Source: Acidobacteriota bacterium
Lineage (GTDB): Bacteria > Acidobacteriota > Terriglobia > Terriglobales > Acidobacteriaceae
Length of the DNA stretch: 55,290 bases
Assembly (NCBI GenBank): GCA_018268775.1
Contig: JAFDVV010000032.1
Location: 31,081-86,370, forward strand
Reading direction: 5' to 3'
The notes beneath the pieces are model-generated. The model made no database searches. It saw only the letters and a program-made list of their open reading frames with translations, and had not been told where the DNA came from. Shown here piece after piece: positions 25,573 to 34,179 of this stretch (the stretch's first letter is position 1; every line of letters starts with the position of its first letter). A program made the translations under genes and the position numbers.

Positions 25573-25599
25573 AAGGCCACGCATCCAGTGCGCGGCCTT
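25573..25599 (-). terminator. Probable terminator after recA
   Basis: An 11-bp stem (AAGGCCGCGCA with TGCGTGGCCTT, containing one G-T pair) lies just past the recA stop, in the direction of recA transcription. The following T run is weak, so efficiency is uncertain. Confidence 0.6.
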
Positions 25600-25619
25600 T
25601 GCTGTGCTTGCAAACTAAT

Positions 25620-26696
25620 TTACGAGCGGCGGCCCTTGACGGCCTCTGTCGCAGCGGCAGCGCCGTTTGCGGGGACGGCGGGAACCTCCGCAGCGCCGTT
25701 CGCGGCGGCTATTCCCAGCTTCTTCCTCAGCTCGGCATCGATCTTCGCGAAGGTGTCCTTGTTTTCCTTGAGGAAGTTGCGGACGTTCTCGCGTCCCTGC
25801 CCGATGCGCTCGCCGGAGTAGCTGTACCAGGCTCCGCTCTTGTCGACGATGTTGTGCAGCACGGCCAGGTCGAGCACATCGCCCTCGCGCGAGATGCCCT
25901 CGCCGTAGAGGATGTCGAACTCGGCATCGCGGAAGGGTGCGGCCACCTTGTTCTTGACGATCTTGGTCTTGGTGCGCGAGCCGACGACGACCTCGCCGTC
26001 CTTGACCGCACCGATGCGGCGGATATCGATGCGCACGGAGGAGTAGAACTTCAGCGCGCGTCCGCCGGTCGTCGTCTCCGGGTTGCCGAACATGACGCCG
26101 ATCTTCTCCCGAATTTGATTAATAAAGATGAGGCAGGTGCGTGACTTCGCCACTGTGCCGGTCAGCTTGCGCAGCGCCTGCGACATCAGGCGGGCTTGCA
26201 GGCCGACGTGAGAGTCGCCCATCTCGCCGTCGATCTCAGCCTTGGGCACCAGCGCGGCGACCGAGTCGACCACCAGCACATCGATTGCACCCGACTTCAC
26301 CAGAGCATCGACGATCTCCAGCGCCTGTTCGCCGTAGTCCGGCTGCGAGACCAGCAGGTTGTCGACGTCGACGCCCAGCTTCTTTGCATAGATCGGGTCG
26401 AGCGCGTGCTCAGCGTCGACAAACGCCGCCAAACCGCCTGCCTTCTGCGCCTCGGCGATGATCTGGAGGGTAATGGTCGTCTTACCCGAGGACTCAGGCC
26501 CAAAGATCTCCACGACGCGCCCGCGCGGCACACCGCCCACTCCAAGAGCAGCATCGAACGAGATCGAACCCGTCGAGATGACCGAGATCGGGACAACCGC
26601 CTCCCTGGCGCCGAGCCGCATGATCGACCCCTTGCCAAACTGCTTCTCAAGCTGTGAAAGCGCTGTCTCTATAGCCTTGTTACGGTCATCTGCCAC
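25620..26696 (-). CDS. recA: Recombinase RecA
   Basis: A 358-residue strand-exchange ATPase. It opens [20 protein letters not shown], has Walker [10 protein letters not shown] at residues 66-74, the Walker B region [18 protein letters not shown]1 and L2 DNA-binding loops ([10 protein letters not shown] and [20 protein letters not shown]), and an Ala-rich C-terminal tail. The start is GTG with GAGGAGA eight bases upstream. RecA catalyses homologous pairing and LexA cleavage. No recX or lexA gene is adjacent, and I did not find a clear SOS box upstream. Confidence 0.98.
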   Translation of the reverse strand: MADDRNKAIETALSQLEKQFGKGSIMRLGAREAVVPISVISTGSISFDAALGVGGVPRGRVVEIFGPESSGKTTITLQIIAEAQKAGGLAAFVDAEHALDPIYAKKLGVDVDNLLVSQPDYGEQALEIVDALVKSGAIDVLVVDSVAALVPKAEIDGEMGDSHVGLQARLMSQALRKLTGTVAKSRTCLIFINQIREKIGVMFGNPETTTGGRALKFYSSVRIDIRRIGAVKDGEVVVGSRTKTKIVKNKVAAPFRDAEFDILYGEGISREGDVLDLAVLHNIVDKSGAWYSYSGERIGQGRENVRNFLKENKDTFAKIDAELRKKLGIAAANGAAEVPAVPANGAAAATEAVKGRRS

Positions 26697-26800
26697 GTCG
26701 TAGGTCTCCTCGGAATAACGTCAAAACGGATTCTAGCAGTTAAAAATCAAAAGGCAAATAAAAAGCGAAATATAAGTTAAGGGGAGTAGCTTGGAATTAC

Positions 26801-26863
26801 GGTTCGAGCTTCGCGCGAATGATCCCACATCTGGCGATAAAGCCGCCAGATATGGGGCACCCG
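26801..26863. repeat. Family-3 REP-like repeat, variant a
   Basis: Small hairpin GGTTCGAGCTTCGCGCGAA, then CCCACATCTGGCGATAAAG with CCGCCAGATATGGGGCACC. It lies upstream of recA and 120 bp before the RAYT gene. Confidence 0.85.
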
Positions 26864-26902
26864 ATTCTGCGGAAGGTAGCCCATTTGTAAATCCAACCCA
26901 TA

Positions 26903-27529
26903 CATCGGGTGCCCCATTCATGCGGTTTCATCGCATGGGTGGGTCATTCGAGCGAAGCTCGAACCGCAGCTAAAATCCCACCATGCCCCACGGTCTCGAA
27001 CGAAGGCAACAAACCGGCCAGCTTCACTTCATCACCTTCAGTTGCTACCGCCGTCTCCCTTACCTCCAACACCCCGAATCCAAAAACACCCTCGAACAGG
27101 TCATCGAGAAGGCGCGCCGCTCCCACTCGCTCTCCATCCACGCCTACGTCCTCATGCCCGAACACGTTCACCTGCTGAGCAACGAGCCTGAAACCCATAC
27201 TCTCGCCTCCTTCCTCAGCGTCGTCAAAGGCGAATCCTCCAAACTCCTCAAAGGCGATCGCGAGAGGTTCTGGCAGACGCGCTACTACGACTTCAACACC
27301 TTCACTACCGGAAAATTCGTCGAGAAGGTCCAGTACATTCACCGGAACCCGGTCACTCGCGGTCTCGTTTCACGACCGGAAGACTACCGTTGGAGTAGCT
27401 TCAACCACTACGCCACCGGCGAAGCGTGCGCCATCGAGATTGCGTCGCAGTGGGTGAAGGAAAAGCGGTTCGCGCTCCGCGCGAATACCCACCCATGCGA
27501 TGAAACCGCATGAATGGGGCACCCAATGC
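26903..27529 (+). mobile_element. RAYT unit bounded by inverted REP-like arms
   Basis: The transposase gene is framed by two inverted copies of family-3 variant b, the left arm at 26903-26967 and the right arm at 27465-27529. Each holds a TTCG(A/C)GC-type hairpin, CCCACCCATGCGATGAAACC and GCATGAATGGGGCACCC. The right arm overlaps the end of the gene. Confidence 0.83.
26983..27513 (+). CDS. REP-associated tyrosine transposase (RAYT, TnpA-REP type)
   Basis: A 176-residue Y1 HUH-family nuclease. The HUH motif is HVH (residues 61-63) in AYVLMPEHVHLL, and the likely catalytic tyrosine is Tyr118 in KVQYIHRNPVTRGLV; ITFSCYRRLPYL at the N terminus is also typical. RAYTs nick single-stranded REP sequences and are thought to spread them as a domesticated function. 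The last 15 or so codons (RFALRANTHPCDETA) are read from the right-hand REP-like arm itself. The close match between arms and the copies elsewhere in the window suggests that these are its substrates. Confidence 0.92.
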   Translation: MPHGLERRQQTGQLHFITFSCYRRLPYLQHPESKNTLEQVIEKARRSHSLSIHAYVLMPEHVHLLSNEPETHTLASFLSVVKGESSKLLKGDRERFWQTRYYDFNTFTTGKFVEKVQYIHRNPVTRGLVSRPEDYRWSSFNHYATGEACAIEIASQWVKEKRFALRANTHPCDETA

Positions 27530-27596
27530 CATAACTCACACCGAATTCGTGGCGCTTCGAACAGATGAAGGACCACCCTGATTCAGATATTTCTGA

Positions 27597-29165
27597 CTAT
27601 CGCTTCAGCAGATCCACCGGCACATTCACATCTTCGATCCTGAAGTGCTTTGCCAGCGCAGGGTGGCGGTCGGCGACGGCCTTGTACATCTCCCACGCCA
27701 CGCGGCGGTAGCTGAAGTGCCCTGCCACGCCGGAGCGCAGCTCCGAGATATAGAGCGCTTCGGCGAAGTCCATCTTGAACATGGAGCGGCAGCGCGTGCC
27801 CAGCGGCAGAAGGTACTGCGCCGATTGCGCGGCCTCGGGTGCGTCGGAGTCGCGCAGTGCGCGGTAGGCGGCGAAGGCTGCGTCCATGGCGGCTTTGTAC
27901 TCTGCTTCGAGGCCGGCTTCGGCGAGCGTGGGTTGGCCGGGGCAGGTGGGTTCGTCGTAGCCGTGCGCGGCGGTGTAGTCCTGTAGAAGTTGTATGCAGC
28001 GGCGGTGGCGGTGCATGTCGCGGAAGCCGCCGATGTCCATGAGGATGTCGAAGCGGAAGCCCTGTCCTGCGCTGAAGCCGCGCAGCAGCTCGTCGTGGCG
28101 GCCGCGGTGCTTGGTGCCAAGCGCAATCAGCTCGTCACGCCGCGCGGCAGTCAGGGCGGCAACGTTCCCGCGCAACTGGCGGTAGCCGTAGTGGCAGTGC
28201 GGGTAGAGCAGCGAGGTGGCGAGCTCCACCTCCAGCGGCTCCGTATCGTCGAGCAGATCGACTACGGGAGCGGGATCGATGGCCTGCCCCTTCATCAGCT
28301 CGGCCGCGGCGGCGGCAAGCGCCTTGCGGCTCTCGGCCTGGTAGGCGTTTGGCGTGGCGTACTTGACCAGCGTGGGCGCCGTGGCGACCGGGCGCATCAT
28401 CGCCGCCGCAACAAGCTCGCCGCAGCGGCCGTCCACCGAGCCGATCTCCTCGCACAACACGTGCGCATCGGCGTGATGGACGTTCCATGCGGGCTCCGTT
28501 GCAGCCTTGCGCAGCTTCTCTGCGATCTGGCGGACCTCGGCGAACTCGCTGGTCAGCAGCCGCGAGACCTGCGTCTCCAGCGTGCGCGCGTTGACGATCT
28601 GCCCGAGCGAGGTGTTGGTCGCCAGCGGCAGCAGATACCGCGCCACGTCGAAGGCCCGCGCCTTGAGGGTGCGCGTGTAGGAGTCTTCCTTCATCTCCTC
28701 GGGACGAGGGATGGCGCGCTTGAGTGCGTCGAGCATCTCTGCGCCGAGCTTCTGATAGCTGGCAAACAGCGCCTCCACAGCGCTTGTGTACCCGGGCGTC
28801 TTCGCACCGAGGTTGGGGGTGTACCAGCCGGAGCGGCGGAAGTCCTGGTAGCGGGTGGAGCGTTCCTGGCCGTCCCAGCGTTGCTCGTCGACCAGGCTTA
28901 TCGCTGCAAGCAGCGACAGGCGCTCGATTGCAAACGGGATGTGCGCGAGGTCGGCGATGGAGCGGTGGCCGTACTGAAAATAAAACGTGTTCAGGAACTG
29001 CTCGGCGCGCTGCGAGCTGATCTCGGCCAGCGACTCCTTCATGCTCAGGGCCGAGCGCGAGTACTTGGCCATGGCGTAGGCCAGCACCTCGGGGTCGGCC
29101 CCGTGGATGGCGTAGACGTCGGTTTCGCTGGACGGCGCGGGGAGGTTCTTCTCTTTATCAGGCAT
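27597..29165 (-). CDS. Double-length ThyX-like protein (FAD-dependent thymidylate synthase family)
   Basis: A 522-residue protein that appears to contain two ThyX-related halves. In half 1 (about residues 15-250) GQERSTRYQDF (100-109) keeps the SxRY end of the ThyX signature but lacks RHR, and ARYLLPLATNTSLGQIVNAR matches the C-terminal ThyX helix region. In half 2 (about 290-522) HRHRRC (383-388) keeps RHR but not SxRY, and QYLLPLGTRCRSMFKMDF repeats the helix region. Classical ThyX is about 220-250 residues and builds each active site from several subunits, so a composite site is possible. Whether it still makes dTMP is unknown. No thyA is seen in the window. Confidence 0.75.
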   Translation of the reverse strand: MPDKEKNLPAPSSETDVYAIHGADPEVLAYAMAKYSRSALSMKESLAEISSQRAEQFLNTFYFQYGHRSIADLAHIPFAIERLSLLAAISLVDEQRWDGQERSTRYQDFRRSGWYTPNLGAKTPGYTSAVEALFASYQKLGAEMLDALKRAIPRPEEMKEDSYTRTLKARAFDVARYLLPLATNTSLGQIVNARTLETQVSRLLTSEFAEVRQIAEKLRKAATEPAWNVHHADAHVLCEEIGSVDGRCGELVAAAMMRPVATAPTLVKYATPNAYQAESRKALAAAAAELMKGQAIDPAPVVDLLDDTEPLEVELATSLLYPHCHYGYRQLRGNVAALTAARRDELIALGTKHRGRHDELLRGFSAGQGFRFDILMDIGGFRDMHRHRRCIQLLQDYTAAHGYDEPTCPGQPTLAEAGLEAEYKAAMDAAFAAYRALRDSDAPEAAQSAQYLLPLGTRCRSMFKMDFAEALYISELRSGVAGHFSYRRVAWEMYKAVADRHPALAKHFRIEDVNVPVDLLKR

Positions 29166-29227
29166 CGTGGCACTCAGAATACGTTATTCCCCTTCGTATA
29201 ATGAGACGTGTTTTTCCACGGAGGTTC

Positions 29228-29974
29228 ATGAGCACACTCAGCGGTCGTATCGCACTGGTTACAGGAGCTTCGCAGGGCATCGGGCGCGCCTGCGCGCTGG
29301 AGCTTGCCCGCCGCGGGGCGCACGTCGCATTGGCCGCACGCAATCTGGCCAAGCTGGACGAGGTCGCAGCAGAGATCGCGGCCGCCGGAGGCACCGCAAA
29401 GACCTTTACGCTCGATGTCTCCAATGAGGAGTCGATCAAGGCGGGTGCCAAGGCTGTCGTCGTGGAGTTCGGCAAGGTCGAAATCCTCGTCAACAATGCA
29501 GGCGTCACCCGCGACATCCTCTCCATGCGCATGAAGCGCGCGGACTGGGACGACGTGCTCACCACCAACCTTACCGGGGCCTTTCTGCTGACGCAGGCGC
29601 TGATGATGCAGATGGTCAAAAACCGCTGGGGGCGCGTCATCAACATCACCTCCGTCGTGGGAGAGACCGGGCAGGCTGGCCAGGCCAACTACGCCGCATC
29701 GAAGGCCGGGCTGATCGGGCTCACCAAGTCGCTCGCCCGCGAGCTTGCCAGCCGGACGATCACCGTCAACGCAGTCGCACCCGGCTATATCGAGACGGCC
29801 ATGACCGCGATCCTTACGGACGAGCAGAAGAATGCCATGACGCAGCATATTCCGCTGGGCCGCGTAGGAACGGATATGGATATCGCGCACGCCGTGGCGT
29901 TTCTTGCGTCGGAAGAGGCGGGCTACATTACCGGGCACACGCTTGATGTGAACGGCGGCATGTACATGGGCTGA
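29228..29974 (+). CDS. fabG: 3-oxoacyl-[acyl-carrier-protein] reductase
   Basis: A 248-residue short-chain dehydrogenase. The NADPH motif TGASQGIG is at residues 12-19, NNAG near 88, and the catalytic Ser-Tyr-Lys in NITSVVGETGQAGQANYAASKAG, ending with the usual GYITGHTLDVNGGMYMG. Family knowledge places it at the first reduction of fatty acid elongation. The start is ATG 29228 with GGAGG close by; the frame upstream to 29201 is rejected. It is divergent from the ThyX-like gene and not next to other fab genes, so a related SDR role is possible. Confidence 0.92.
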   Translation: MSTLSGRIALVTGASQGIGRACALELARRGAHVALAARNLAKLDEVAAEIAAAGGTAKTFTLDVSNEESIKAGAKAVVVEFGKVEILVNNAGVTRDILSMRMKRADWDDVLTTNLTGAFLLTQALMMQMVKNRWGRVINITSVVGETGQAGQANYAASKAGLIGLTKSLARELASRTITVNAVAPGYIETAMTAILTDEQKNAMTQHIPLGRVGTDMDIAHAVAFLASEEAGYITGHTLDVNGGMYMG

Positions 29975-30028
29975 GGTCACTCGGCCGTCGCTGTTGGGTG
30001 TGAACCGAGGGTTGGGGTCCACGAAAAG

Positions 30029-30091
30029 CGGTTCGAGCTTTGCTCGAATGTCCCACATCTGGCGATAAAGCCGCCAGATATGGGGCACCCG
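30029..30091. repeat. Family-3 REP-like repeat, variant a
   Basis: GCGGTTCGAGCTTTGCTCGAA then CCCACATCTGGCGATAAAG with CCGCCAGATATGGGGCACC, almost identical to the 26801 copy. It lies 55 bp after fabG in the 260-bp gap before the GNAT gene. Confidence 0.85.
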
Positions 30092-30235
30092 CCGCGAGTT
30101 CTTCCAGCGACCAACGGGAGCAGTGACCGAAGGGGTATACACGTCACGAAGTGACCGCGGTCCGCGCAGGACGCCAGCGCGGCAGCGCTCGTTTTGCGAC
30201 GTGTCGCGGCTTTTCCGCATCCTGATAGCAGAACC

Positions 30236-30733
30236 ATGCCGCAGATCGCGATCAGAGAAGCCCACAGCGCCGAAGACATCGCCACCGCCCGCCGCCTGAT
30301 GCGCGAGTACGGCGAATTCCTCTCCAACAGCCCCTCGGGCGCGGCAAGTATCTGCCTCACGGGATATGAGCAGGAGCTGCAGCAGCTTCCTCGGGGCTAT
30401 TCCGTCATTCTGCTGGCCGAGGTCGACGGCGTTCCCGCCGGTTGCGTCGCTCTGCGCGAGATCGACCGACCGGAACGCGCCTGCGAGATGAAACGGCTCT
30501 GGGTTGGCAGCGGATTTCGCGGCCTGAGGCTGGGACGCAGGCTAATCGAAGCCGCCCTCGCCTGGGCGGAGAGGGAGGGATTCGAGAGCATGTACCTCGA
30601 TACCGTTCCCGCAGCCATGCCGGAGGCGAACCGCCTCTACGCCAGCCTTGGTTTCATGCCTGTGGAGCGATACAACCGCAACTCCGTTGTCGACGTGGAG
30701 TTCTTCTATCGGCCTGTCGGCAACGTCCGATAA
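30236..30733 (+). CDS. GNAT-family N-acetyltransferase
   Basis: A 165-residue acetyltransferase. The acetyl-CoA pyrophosphate loop appears as GSGFRGLRLGRRLIEAAL, following the strand ACEMKRLWV; the later MYLDTVPAAMPEANRLYASLGF is the common GNAT motif B. The acceptor cannot be predicted. The ATG at 30236 begins right at the first conserved strand, while the frame upstream to 30194 runs into non-conserved sequence. It is a solitary gene. Confidence 0.87.
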   Translation: MPQIAIREAHSAEDIATARRLMREYGEFLSNSPSGAASICLTGYEQELQQLPRGYSVILLAEVDGVPAGCVALREIDRPERACEMKRLWVGSGFRGLRLGRRLIEAALAWAEREGFESMYLDTVPAAMPEANRLYASLGFMPVERYNRNSVVDVEFFYRPVGNVR

Positions 30734-30902
30734 CCCGAAAAAGTTTGTTGCCGTAACAGGTTCCACTGGGCGTGCGGTTCAAGTAAGACTTCAAGTAGCG
30801 AGGGGCATCTAGCTGGTGATGAACCTCGGGTGGTACGGAAGTCTCACATCTTTACCAACTTAGGCATTGACCGCATCCCCAGACCTATTTACTTTGTGGC
30901 TA

Positions 30903-31316
30903 ATGGCCGTCATGCAAACACTTCCTGCCGAACTTGAGAACGAGTCCCAAGAGGCTCTTTCCATTGCAATGAACATCGGGGCAACCATCCGCGACTATCG
31001 CCTGCAAAAGGGCATGTCGCAGGGCGATATCGAGAAGCGCACAGGACTGCTGCGCTGCTATCTCTCGCGTGTGGAAAACGGCCACACCGTCCCCTCGCTC
31101 GAGACGCTGCAGAAGATCGCCCGCGCGCTGGATCTTCAGCTCTCGGAGTTCTTCGCGGAAGAGATGGTCGGCAAGGAGATGTCCTCCCTGCACCTGAACG
31201 AGGAAGAGATCCGCTTTCTAACGCAGGTGCAGCGCTACTCCGCCCACCTGGGCGACAGCGACCGCAGGCTGCTGCTGGCGATGGTCAGAAAGTTCGCCCA
31301 GACAACGCTGAGCTGA
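30903..31316 (+). CDS. XRE-family helix-turn-helix regulator
   Basis: A 137-residue DNA-binding protein. A Cro/C1-type HTH lies at about residues 30-85 (IRDYRLQKGMSQGDIEKRTG, then LSRVENGHTVPSLETLQKIA), followed by FFAEE. A short helical C terminus probably mediates dimerisation or ligand sensing. Starts at 30903 or 30912 are both possible; no strong ribosome site is visible. The 169 bp upstream contain no recognisable gene. Its target genes cannot be deduced from neighbours. Confidence 0.87.
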   Translation: MAVMQTLPAELENESQEALSIAMNIGATIRDYRLQKGMSQGDIEKRTGLLRCYLSRVENGHTVPSLETLQKIARALDLQLSEFFAEEMVGKEMSSLHLNEEEIRFLTQVQRYSAHLGDSDRRLLLAMVRKFAQTTLS

Positions 31317-31351
31317 AGCTGTACCGACATACTTCCCAAACTCCCTACCGT

Positions 31352-31549
31352 GTCATTCCGACCGGAGCATCTCACAGCTTCACCATGAGATGTGGAGTGG
31401 AGTGGAGGAACCTGTTTTTCCACTGCGTCTTCGATGCCCGCGATAAACAAAAGCAGATTCCTCCGCTTCGCTACGGAATGACAAATATGTGGCGGCGTTT
31501 GCGGCGCACTGGCAAGATGTCAGGATTCCTCGCTTCGCTCGGAATGACA
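31352..31549. repeat. Family-1 repeats, three copies
   Basis: A long variant is at 31352-31419 (GTCATTCCGACCGGAGC, with CTCACAGCTTCACCATGAG inside). Inverted copies follow at 31451-31482 and 31522-31549 (CTTCGCT(A/C)(C/G)GGAATGAC). They fill the gap between the convergent XRE and rhomboid genes. Confidence 0.82.
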
Positions 31550-31583
31550 CCCGTGTAGTGATTGAGTTCGATGGTTTTTCCGA

Positions 31584-32408
31584 TCAGCCTGTCTTTACCA
31601 TGCTCGCCAGCAGGTAGCCAAACAGCGATAGAAAAAACGCCGCTCCCAGAAACGTCAGCTTCTGGCGATTGAGGTAGCGCGCGCGACCGCTGGTCATGCG
31701 GGGAATCAACGGGACCCCCAGCGCGAGACCGAAGAGGAAGCCGCCCACGTGGGCCGAGTTGTCGATGCGGATCAGCGGGACCGCTATGGTCGCGAGACCG
31801 ATGATCAGGTTCAGACCGGCAAACTGGATCACCGACTTGCGCAGCCGCTTCAGCTCATAGATCGGGATGGGCAGTTTGTGGTTCGACAGCAGGACGATCA
31901 GGATACCGGCGAGCCCGAAGACAGCACCCGAGGCCCCGGCACCGACGGAAAAGATGTCGTGCCAGAGGAGCGTGTTGACTCCCATGCTGAGCAGATTTCC
32001 GGCAATGCCCGTGAGCATATAGACGGCGATCATGCCCCAGCGCCCCAGCAGGGGTTCGCCAAGCAGGCCGAGGTTCCAGAGACACCACATGTTGGTCAGC
32101 AGGTGGATCAGGCCGACGTGGACGAAGGTCGCCGTCAACAGGCGATACCACTCGCCGTGAAGAACCAGCGCCGGGACGTTCGCACCAAAGTGGATCAGTT
32201 GGATTGGCGTGGGTGAGGCGGGGTCTACGCCATGCAACACCATCCAAAGGTAGACAGCACAGTTGATCCCGACGAGCACATAGGTTCCCGGAGCGGAGAG
32301 GATGCTGCGCGTCCGGCGCTGCGGCGGGGCCACGTTCTCAGTCGAATAAGCTGCTTCAGAGCCGTCCGGCGGCAGTATCTCGCCCTGCGATTGTGGAGAG
32401 AAGGACAT
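31584..32408 (-). CDS. Rhomboid-family intramembrane serine protease
   Basis: A 274-residue protein. A hydrophilic N-terminal tail of about 40 residues is followed by six or seven membrane helices. The HxxxN-type motif is in LIHLLTNMWCLWNLG, the nucleophile in GAGASGAVFGL (near residue 157), and the catalytic histidine in NSAHVGGFLFG (near 217), so the Ser-His dyad is complete. Rhomboids cleave transmembrane substrates within the bilayer. It lies downstream of the CxxC membrane protein on the same strand. Substrates are unknown. Confidence 0.93.
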   Translation of the reverse strand: MSFSPQSQGEILPPDGSEAAYSTENVAPPQRRTRSILSAPGTYVLVGINCAVYLWMVLHGVDPASPTPIQLIHFGANVPALVLHGEWYRLLTATFVHVGLIHLLTNMWCLWNLGLLGEPLLGRWGMIAVYMLTGIAGNLLSMGVNTLLWHDIFSVGAGASGAVFGLAGILIVLLSNHKLPIPIYELKRLRKSVIQFAGLNLIIGLATIAVPLIRIDNSAHVGGFLFGLALGVPLIPRMTSGRARYLNRQKLTFLGAAFFLSLFGYLLASMVKTG

Positions 32409-32539
32409 GGGGTGGTCTTTTTCTAAGCTATCAAAGTGCAGGGAGAAGGGTGTAGTGGCGGAAAGACTTGCGGGTTACACTTGCGTTAAAGCGGAGACGG
32501 GCGGCCTCTATTCCTACGTCCCGGACCCTGTTCCCTGCA

Positions 32540-33046
32540 TTAAGCCGCTTTGGTGAACCGCTCGCGCAGGTCGGCGGGGATGCGCTCCTGCACCAGACCA
32601 CCGATGAACTTTGGCAGCGGCGTTGCGATGGCAACCAGCACCCACAGGAGGGTGGAGAGGACGATGCCCGTGATGGCAACCGCTTCAAGAGAGATCGCTA
32701 CGGCGTGGGCCTGACTGACGTGGACGTGCAGCTTGCCGATATGGGTAATCAGCTCAAACCTGTGGATGAGGATGGCAGCCAGAAAGAAAGCTGCGATGGA
32801 CAACGTGCTGACCGAGATCAGCAGCACGTCGATGGTGCGCGAGACGCGTTGACGGCGGCGGCAGTATCCGCACTCGGAGAAGTGCTGCTCGTAGTCGGTA
32901 CGCATGGCCGGGGAGAGTCCCGAGATGTCGTAACGCCAACCGGAGAGAATGTCGCCTACCACCTGGTCGGTGCAGGCGGCCGAACGCTCGCGGCGGTTAA
33001 CGGCATGTCCTGAAACTGTTCTATTCATTGGCCTGTGTGAATCCAT
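32540..33046 (-). CDS. Membrane protein with N-terminal CxxC zinc-finger-like segment
   Basis: A 168-residue protein I cannot place in a family. The N-terminal part has SAACTDQVV and, further on, HFSECGYCRRRQR, an H-x3-C-x2-C pattern like that of anti-sigma zinc domains. Two hydrophobic helices follow (VLLISVSTLSIAAFFLAAIL and AVAITGIVLSTLLWVLVAIA). ATG 33046 is preceded by AAGG; ATG 33028 is the alternative. It stands between the WalJ-like hydrolase and the rhomboid gene. No sigma factor is adjacent, so an anti-sigma role is only a structural guess. Confidence 0.7.
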   Translation of the reverse strand: MDSHRPMNRTVSGHAVNRRERSAACTDQVVGDILSGWRYDISGLSPAMRTDYEQHFSECGYCRRRQRVSRTIDVLLISVSTLSIAAFFLAAILIHRFELITHIGKLHVHVSQAHAVAISLEAVAITGIVLSTLLWVLVAIATPLPKFIGGLVQERIPADLRERFTKAA

Positions 33047-33141
33047 TCTACCTTGTTTGACTCCCGGAACAGCCAAAAGATTCCGCCTGTCCCTGTCGAA
33101 GTAGTAACAGCAGCAATACCAATCATGGGTAAGTCATGCCG

Positions 33142-34134
33142 TTACAGGCAGATAGGTTCAAGTGGAGCGGACTGTTCCGCCAGAAGTATCCGATTACCGA
33201 GCAGAGATGGGCGACCGGAGAGCGCTTGTTCAGCCGCCAGACGCGCAAGCTCGGGGGCGTTGTTGGACTCGGAGAGGTGCCCGAGCACAATAAAGCTGGC
33301 CGCGCCGTCGTAATCCTGTTCAAGAAACTCCGCCGTGGCCAGGTTGGAGAGGTGCCCCACGCGGGAGAGCACGCGCTGCTTGACCGACCAGGGGTAGGGG
33401 CCGTCCTTGAGCATCTCCAGGTCGTGGTTCGACTCCAGCAGAAGGACGTCGATCCGCTTGAGCGCAGCCTTCACGTTTGGAGGCATGTAGCCGAGGTCCG
33501 TGGCGAGGGCCATGCGTGCGCCCTCGGCGCTGAAGACGAAGCCGCAGGGGTCGGCGGCGTCGTGCGGGATAGTGAAGGGCGTGACCTCGATGTCGCCGAC
33601 GGAGAACTGCCGGCCGGAGTGGAAGTACTCTACGGTGGGGAGGAAGGCTGGATCGGCCTTCGTGCGTCCCTTCTGCTCGACCTCAGGTTCGTCGGGGTCT
33701 TCGATGTCTCTAGAAGATGCGCTCTCGACCGCCGCGGACATGCTGTCGCAGGTGGCGGGCACTGCGCCTGTGGCCTCAAGCGCGGCAGCCTGCGCGCGTT
33801 CTTCTTTTTCTTTCTGAACACGATCCAGCCACTGGGCGTAGGACATAGTCTGGCGGGGGGTCATCATGCGTACCCACGCCCGGTGGGTAGGTTCGGTGAA
33901 GTAGACGGGGATGCCGAGTTTGCGCGCCAGAACGCCCAGTCCGGCGACATGGTCCTGGTGCTCGTGGGTGATGAGGATGGCATCGAGTGCGGCGGGGTCT
34001 TCCCCGGCGACGGCCATGCGCTTCATCAACTCGCGGCAGGAGAGGCCAGCATCGACCAGAACGCGCGTCCGGGAGGAAGAGATGACGGTGCTGTTGCCCT
34101 TGGAACCGGAGGCGAGCACTGTCATCCGCATCAT
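33142..34134 (-). CDS. MBL-fold hydrolase of the YycJ/WalJ type
   Basis: A 330-residue metallo-beta-lactamase-fold protein beginning MTVLASGSKGNSTVI, the hallmark opening of the YycJ/WalJ group. The metal motif HEHQDH is near residue 57, with later ligands in IPHDAAD, ATDLGY, ESNHD and LGHLS. Between residues about 95 and 170 is a charged, Glu/Ala-rich insert absent from the compact YycJ form (about 260 residues). WalJ-type proteins have been linked to cell wall regulation and DNA metabolism in Firmicutes, but the activity here is not known. It lies 45 bp downstream of the 83-residue gene. Confidence 0.87.
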   Translation of the reverse strand: MMRMTVLASGSKGNSTVISSSRTRVLVDAGLSCRELMKRMAVAGEDPAALDAILITHEHQDHVAGLGVLARKLGIPVYFTEPTHRAWVRMMTPRQTMSYAQWLDRVQKEKEERAQAAALEATGAVPATCDSMSAAVESASSRDIEDPDEPEVEQKGRTKADPAFLPTVEYFHSGRQFSVGDIEVTPFTIPHDAADPCGFVFSAEGARMALATDLGYMPPNVKAALKRIDVLLLESNHDLEMLKDGPYPWSVKQRVLSRVGHLSNLATAEFLEQDYDGAASFIVLGHLSESNNAPELARLAAEQALSGRPSLLGNRILLAEQSAPLEPICL

Positions 34135-34179
34135 GCGTCTACGATACGCCGGAAGGCTGTGGGTTTTCGGTCGAAGTAA

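Noticed and set aside
26983..27513. An IS200/IS605 insertion sequence
   Set aside because: The Y1 enzyme is of the REP-associated type: it is framed by REP-like hairpins, has no TnpB partner, and similar hairpins occur alone elsewhere.
30734..30902. A structured RNA or riboswitch upstream of the XRE gene
   Set aside because: I could not find a convincing conserved stem set or known aptamer core; only short chance pairings.
31352..31549. Possible CRISPR array
   Set aside because: The repeats vary in length, occur inverted, and lack regular unique spacers; no cas genes are present.
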